The translations under genes and the position numbers were made by a program. From contig OZ026844.1 of NCBI GenBank assembly GCA_964023205.1, positions 9,152,416-9,216,415 of the forward strand: a stretch of 64,000 nt of DNA. Reading direction: 5' to 3'. Numbering within the stretch: position 1 is the first letter of the stretch; every line of letters starts with the position of its first letter. Shown here in pieces: positions 61,401 to 64,000 of this stretch. The notes below the pieces were generated by a model. That model did no database searches. It was not told where the DNA came from and saw only the letters and a program-made list of their open reading frames with translations. This DNA is from Lutraria lutraria (taxonomy: Eukaryota; Mollusca; Bivalvia; Venerida; Mactridae).

Positions 61401-64000
61401 AAATGCAGATGTTTGTTGTGGAAGCACGACAGTTGACGTCAGTCATGAAGTTTGCTGTGATGGAATTCCAAATCCTATTGTAGACGAAGACTACACATCG
61501 TGTTGCGGAAACGGAAGTTATTCTGTTACCACGCATCTCTGTTGTGGTAATGGTGTTATCAGAAAAAAACGAAATGAAGACGACAAACTATGTTGTGGTG
61601 AATCGTCTACATACAATCCAAATAGCGAAATTTGCTGCGGTGGGAGACCACAGAGTGTATCTAATGCAGGTAACGCTGGTTGCTGCAATGACAAAGCATT
61701 TGACCTTGAGACTAGTATGTGTTGTATTGATACCGTAGTAGATCGAGGACACGAAGGAAATGAATGGTGCTGTGGTATTAAACCGTTCAACACCATTACT
61801 GAAATGTGCTGCAATGGAAAGATCGACGAAAGAAAAGGTGGAGAGAAATCTCGCTGTTGTTTAGAAAAGAGTTATGACTCAGAAACACAAATATGCTGCA
61901 ATGGACAAGTTATCGAAAAACTGAAGGTGTCTGACAACCTTTGCTGTGGTAAGAACTCGACATATGACTCAAAAAAAGACGTCTGTTGTATGGGTACATC
62001 CCCACAGCCCTTACAATGTGGTGTTAATACACAGTGTTGCCTGGACTTGAGCTTCTGTCCTCGAACTCATATATGCTGCAATAAGAAAATAGTAGAAAAA
62101 TATAATGAAAATGATGATTGCTGCTGCGGTGGCCAGTCTATGAACTCCTTAGATAATATATGTTGTCTGGGTAATAAACAGGATAGAGTGGGGGGAGAGT
62201 TTACGTCGTGTTGCGAAGAATTGAGTTATGATTCAAGATCACAGATATGTTGTGAAGGACAGGTTCGTAACAAGAGAGGAAATAATGATGACACATGTTG
62301 TGGATCTGGAGAAACCATTGACTCAAAAACTGAAATCTGTTGTAATGGAGTTGCTGAGAAATTAGTTGGCAATGAATTCACCGATTGTTGTAATAGTAGA
62401 AGTTTTGATACGATATCTCAGATGTGTTGCTCTAATAAAGTTGTAGATAAAAACGAGGACGAAGACAATTGTTGTTGCGGAGTAACCTCTATAAACAGCA
62501 AAACACAAATTTGTTGCAATGGTATACCGCGATTAGCGAAAGGCGGAAAGGACGCAAGGTGTTGTGCAGACCAAAGTTACAATTCGAAAGAAGAAATATG
62601 TTGTGATAATGAAGAAATAAGAATAAAATCTAACGCTAATCACAATTGGTGTTGTGGATTGTCAACATATGATACAAAGTCTGAGATCTGTTGCAATGAA
62701 ATCCCGCAAGATCGGGTTGGTGGAAAATCTACAAGATGTTGTGGATCACAAAGTTACAACTCTGATACCCAGTTTTGCTGTGGGAAAGATATTGTCCCAA
62801 GGCGTAGTAAAACCGATAACATATGTTGTGATAAGACTCCCATTCGTTCCGACAAAGAAGTTTGTTGCGACGGAAATCCACAGCCAAAATTTGATGGCCC
62901 CACGACGTGTTGTAGAAATTCTAGTTTTAATATAAACACCCACTTGTGCTGTTTCGGTAATATTGTTACTAAGGCAAATAAGAATGATGACGGATGTTGT
63001 GGCGAATCTACATTTGATGGAAGAACTGAGGTGTGTTGCATGGGCCAACCTCAACCTATAAAAGGGAAAGATCGCACAAGATGTTGCGGCCGTGAAAGTT
63101 ATGATACTGCAAAGTCTATGTGTTGTTCAGACACGGTAGTGCAAAAATCCGATCCAAAAAGTGATTGGTGTTGCGGACAGGTACCGTATAATACAAGAAC
63201 GGATTATTGCTGTCATGGTTCAGTAATTCAACCTTACTATGGAGAGAGCACACGTTGCTGTGGAGATGTTACCTACGATGCTGATAGTCAAATTTGCTGT
63301 GACGATGGAATACACAATAAAACAAAAGACAACGACGACTGGTGCTGCGGTGGGATTCCATATAATACCAAATCCGAAGTTTGTTGTCAAGGAAAATTTC
63401 CAAGTGAAGCAGTCGCAGGAATTGCTACAAGATGTTGTCGTCGTGAGAGCTACAACCCAAGAACACATTTATGTTGCGCCGATGGAATCATAACTAAGAA
63501 TGATGAAGACGATAACGTTTGTTGTGGAGATGTAACAATGAATAGCAAAAGAGATATCTGCTGTGAAGGAAACAAGTATACATCGTCGGGTAGATCTTCG
63601 CTAGATTGTTGTGGTAAATCGGCATATGATCCAGAAGAAGCAATTTGTTGCGGAGACAAAAGGGGTGTAATACAAAAATCCAAACCTGGGGACAACAGTT
63701 GCTGTGGATTGAAAACATTTAATACTGGTGATGAGGTTTGTTGTGACCAAAAAGTAAATCCTTCGTATAACGGTCCTACTCATTGCTGTGGTAAGGCAAG
63801 TTTCAATTTGGACGAACATTTGTGTTGCAATGGAAGGCTTACCCTTAAAAGGCGATCGGGTGACAATAGTTGTTGTGGAAATACAACAATGCAATCAGGT
63901 GTTCACATTTGTTGTGATAACAATCCTGGTAAAGGAAATAAATGTTGTGGAACAGAGGCTTACAATTCCGAAGAATATGTCTGTTGTGATACCAATGATC
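46500..64000 (+). CDS. Secreted VWA-domain / galaxin-repeat giant protein (3' end beyond window)
   Basis: Exons: 46500-46551, 47195-47212, 47620-47790, 48303-48582, 48862-49005, 49760-49908, 51042-51065, 52969-53204, 54834-54915, 55241->64000. All borders are AG/GT and every phase joins (1,1,1,2,2,1,1,0,1). The product is at least 3,305 residues. The start is a hydrophobic signal peptide, MPDIRLLVGSLLLIFVTVEA. Exon 3 encodes a galaxin-type Cys-Cys module (about residues 24-80), exons 4-6 a VWA domain (about 81-271), and exons 8-10 galaxin modules to the window edge. Galaxin repeats are disulfide-rich extracellular modules first known from coral skeletal matrix; VWA domains bind protein ligands through a metal ion. 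Together they suggest a secreted, heavily cross-linked matrix or adhesive protein. Exon 7 (24 nt) and exon 2 (18 nt) are micro-exons; a further 9-nt exon at 50817-50825 is possible but has a weak donor. Function is inferred. Confidence 0.88.
47920..48041. repeat. Perfect 21-bp inverted repeat in intron 3
   Basis: aagcgtgggtcccggctttcc (47920-47940) is matched exactly by its complement at 48021-48041, with an 80-bp spacer. It lies in the intron just before the VWA exons and is probably a small inverted-repeat element. Confidence 0.85.
48303..49908 (+). other. Exons encoding the VWA domain with complete MIDAS
   Basis: Three exons (48303-48582, 48862-49005, 49760-49908) encode a von Willebrand factor A fold. 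IDIIFVLDSSES gives the DxSxS motif (Asp94, Ser96, Ser98). The second MIDAS element is Thr167 in RGSTNTALGIRVA, and the third is Asp200 in DIMFVITDGQSD. ITIAVGDEV and a final helix before MCE complete the fold. All five metal-site residues are present, so Mg-dependent ligand binding is feasible. The module layout resembles collagen-type and matrilin-type VWA domains. Confidence 0.92.
51747..51761. repeat. Poly-C tract (15 C)
   Basis: A homopolymer in the intron between exons 51042-51065 and 52969-53204. Its length may be unreliable in the assembly. Confidence 0.9.
54361..54606. repeat. 26-bp minisatellite in the intron before exon 54834-54915
   Basis: The unit aaatcagtatggctcacatt plus aaactt repeats about nine to ten times. 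The first copies are near-identical; later ones drift (aatcaatatggctcacacca) with some shortened units. Confidence 0.95.
55241..64000 (+). other. Giant single exon of galaxin-type Cys-Cys repeats (open at window edge)
   Basis: One exon entered in phase 1 stays open for 2,919 codons to the last base. Two modules of about 29 residues alternate. Module A reads CCGxxSYDxxxxLCCxG, then a linker [VI]xxKxxxxDDxx. Module B reads CCGxxTMNxxxEICCxGxPQ, then a Gly-containing linker. I picked out about 47 A-type K..DD..CC linkers, hence about 45-50 dimers of roughly 58 residues. Cys is near one residue in seven. Modules differ strongly in DNA sequence while Cys, Gly and aromatic positions hold, which points to old duplication with purifying selection. 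Many A linkers are dibasic and a few match the furin-type consensus (RKKR near 57003 and 61561). The minus-strand open frames opposite this exon are shadows of it. Confidence 0.93.

Noticed and set aside
55349..63894. Many minus-strand open frames opposite the galaxin exon
   Set aside because: They are mirror images of a Cys-rich coding strand (tgt/tgc codons give few antisense stops). None shows a domain and the plus strand explains the region.

Overview
The window is eukaryotic and most likely from a marine mollusc, probably a bivalve. It is AT-rich and gene-sparse, with GT-AG introns. It carries many tRNA-derived SINEs, MITEs and a pearl-like Helitron-type element of the kind known from bivalves. 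It also holds galaxin-type cysteine repeats. The species call is inference; no ribosomal or mitochondrial marker is present.

Layout. 1-6.5 kb is repeat-dominated. A 376-bp duplication abuts a 200-N assembly gap, and a minisatellite has a 307-bp higher-order period. 7.5-16.8 kb holds a complete alpha-tubulin coding region apart from the ATG exon: seven coding exons are recovered and all phases agree. Its introns are loaded with transposons, including a pearl-like element and a nested 2.5-kb terminal-inverted-repeat element. 17-23.5 kb is non-coding apart from a decayed LINE (minus strand). 23,519-33,214 is an almost exact tandem triplication of a 3,232-bp unit. 34.05-35.34 kb is a compact intronless gene for a 430-residue protein with HAD-like motifs. 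35.4-46.4 kb is again transposon debris, including a 314-bp palindrome and two larger inverted-repeat elements.

The striking locus is 46.5 kb to the window end. This is one secreted-protein gene with a signal peptide, a galaxin-type Cys-Cys module, a von Willebrand factor A domain with a complete MIDAS, more galaxin modules, and then one uninterrupted exon of at least 8,760 bp. That exon encodes about a hundred Cys-Cys modules arranged as roughly 45-50 alternating A/B dimers. At least 3,305 residues are encoded and the gene is still open at the edge. Galaxins are known from coral skeletal matrix and other extracellular settings. A matrix, shell, byssus, mucus or host-microbe role is plausible here but not shown by the sequence.

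The three genes (tubulin, HAD-like, VWA-galaxin) show no sign of working in one pathway. They are separate transcription units in repeat-rich DNA.
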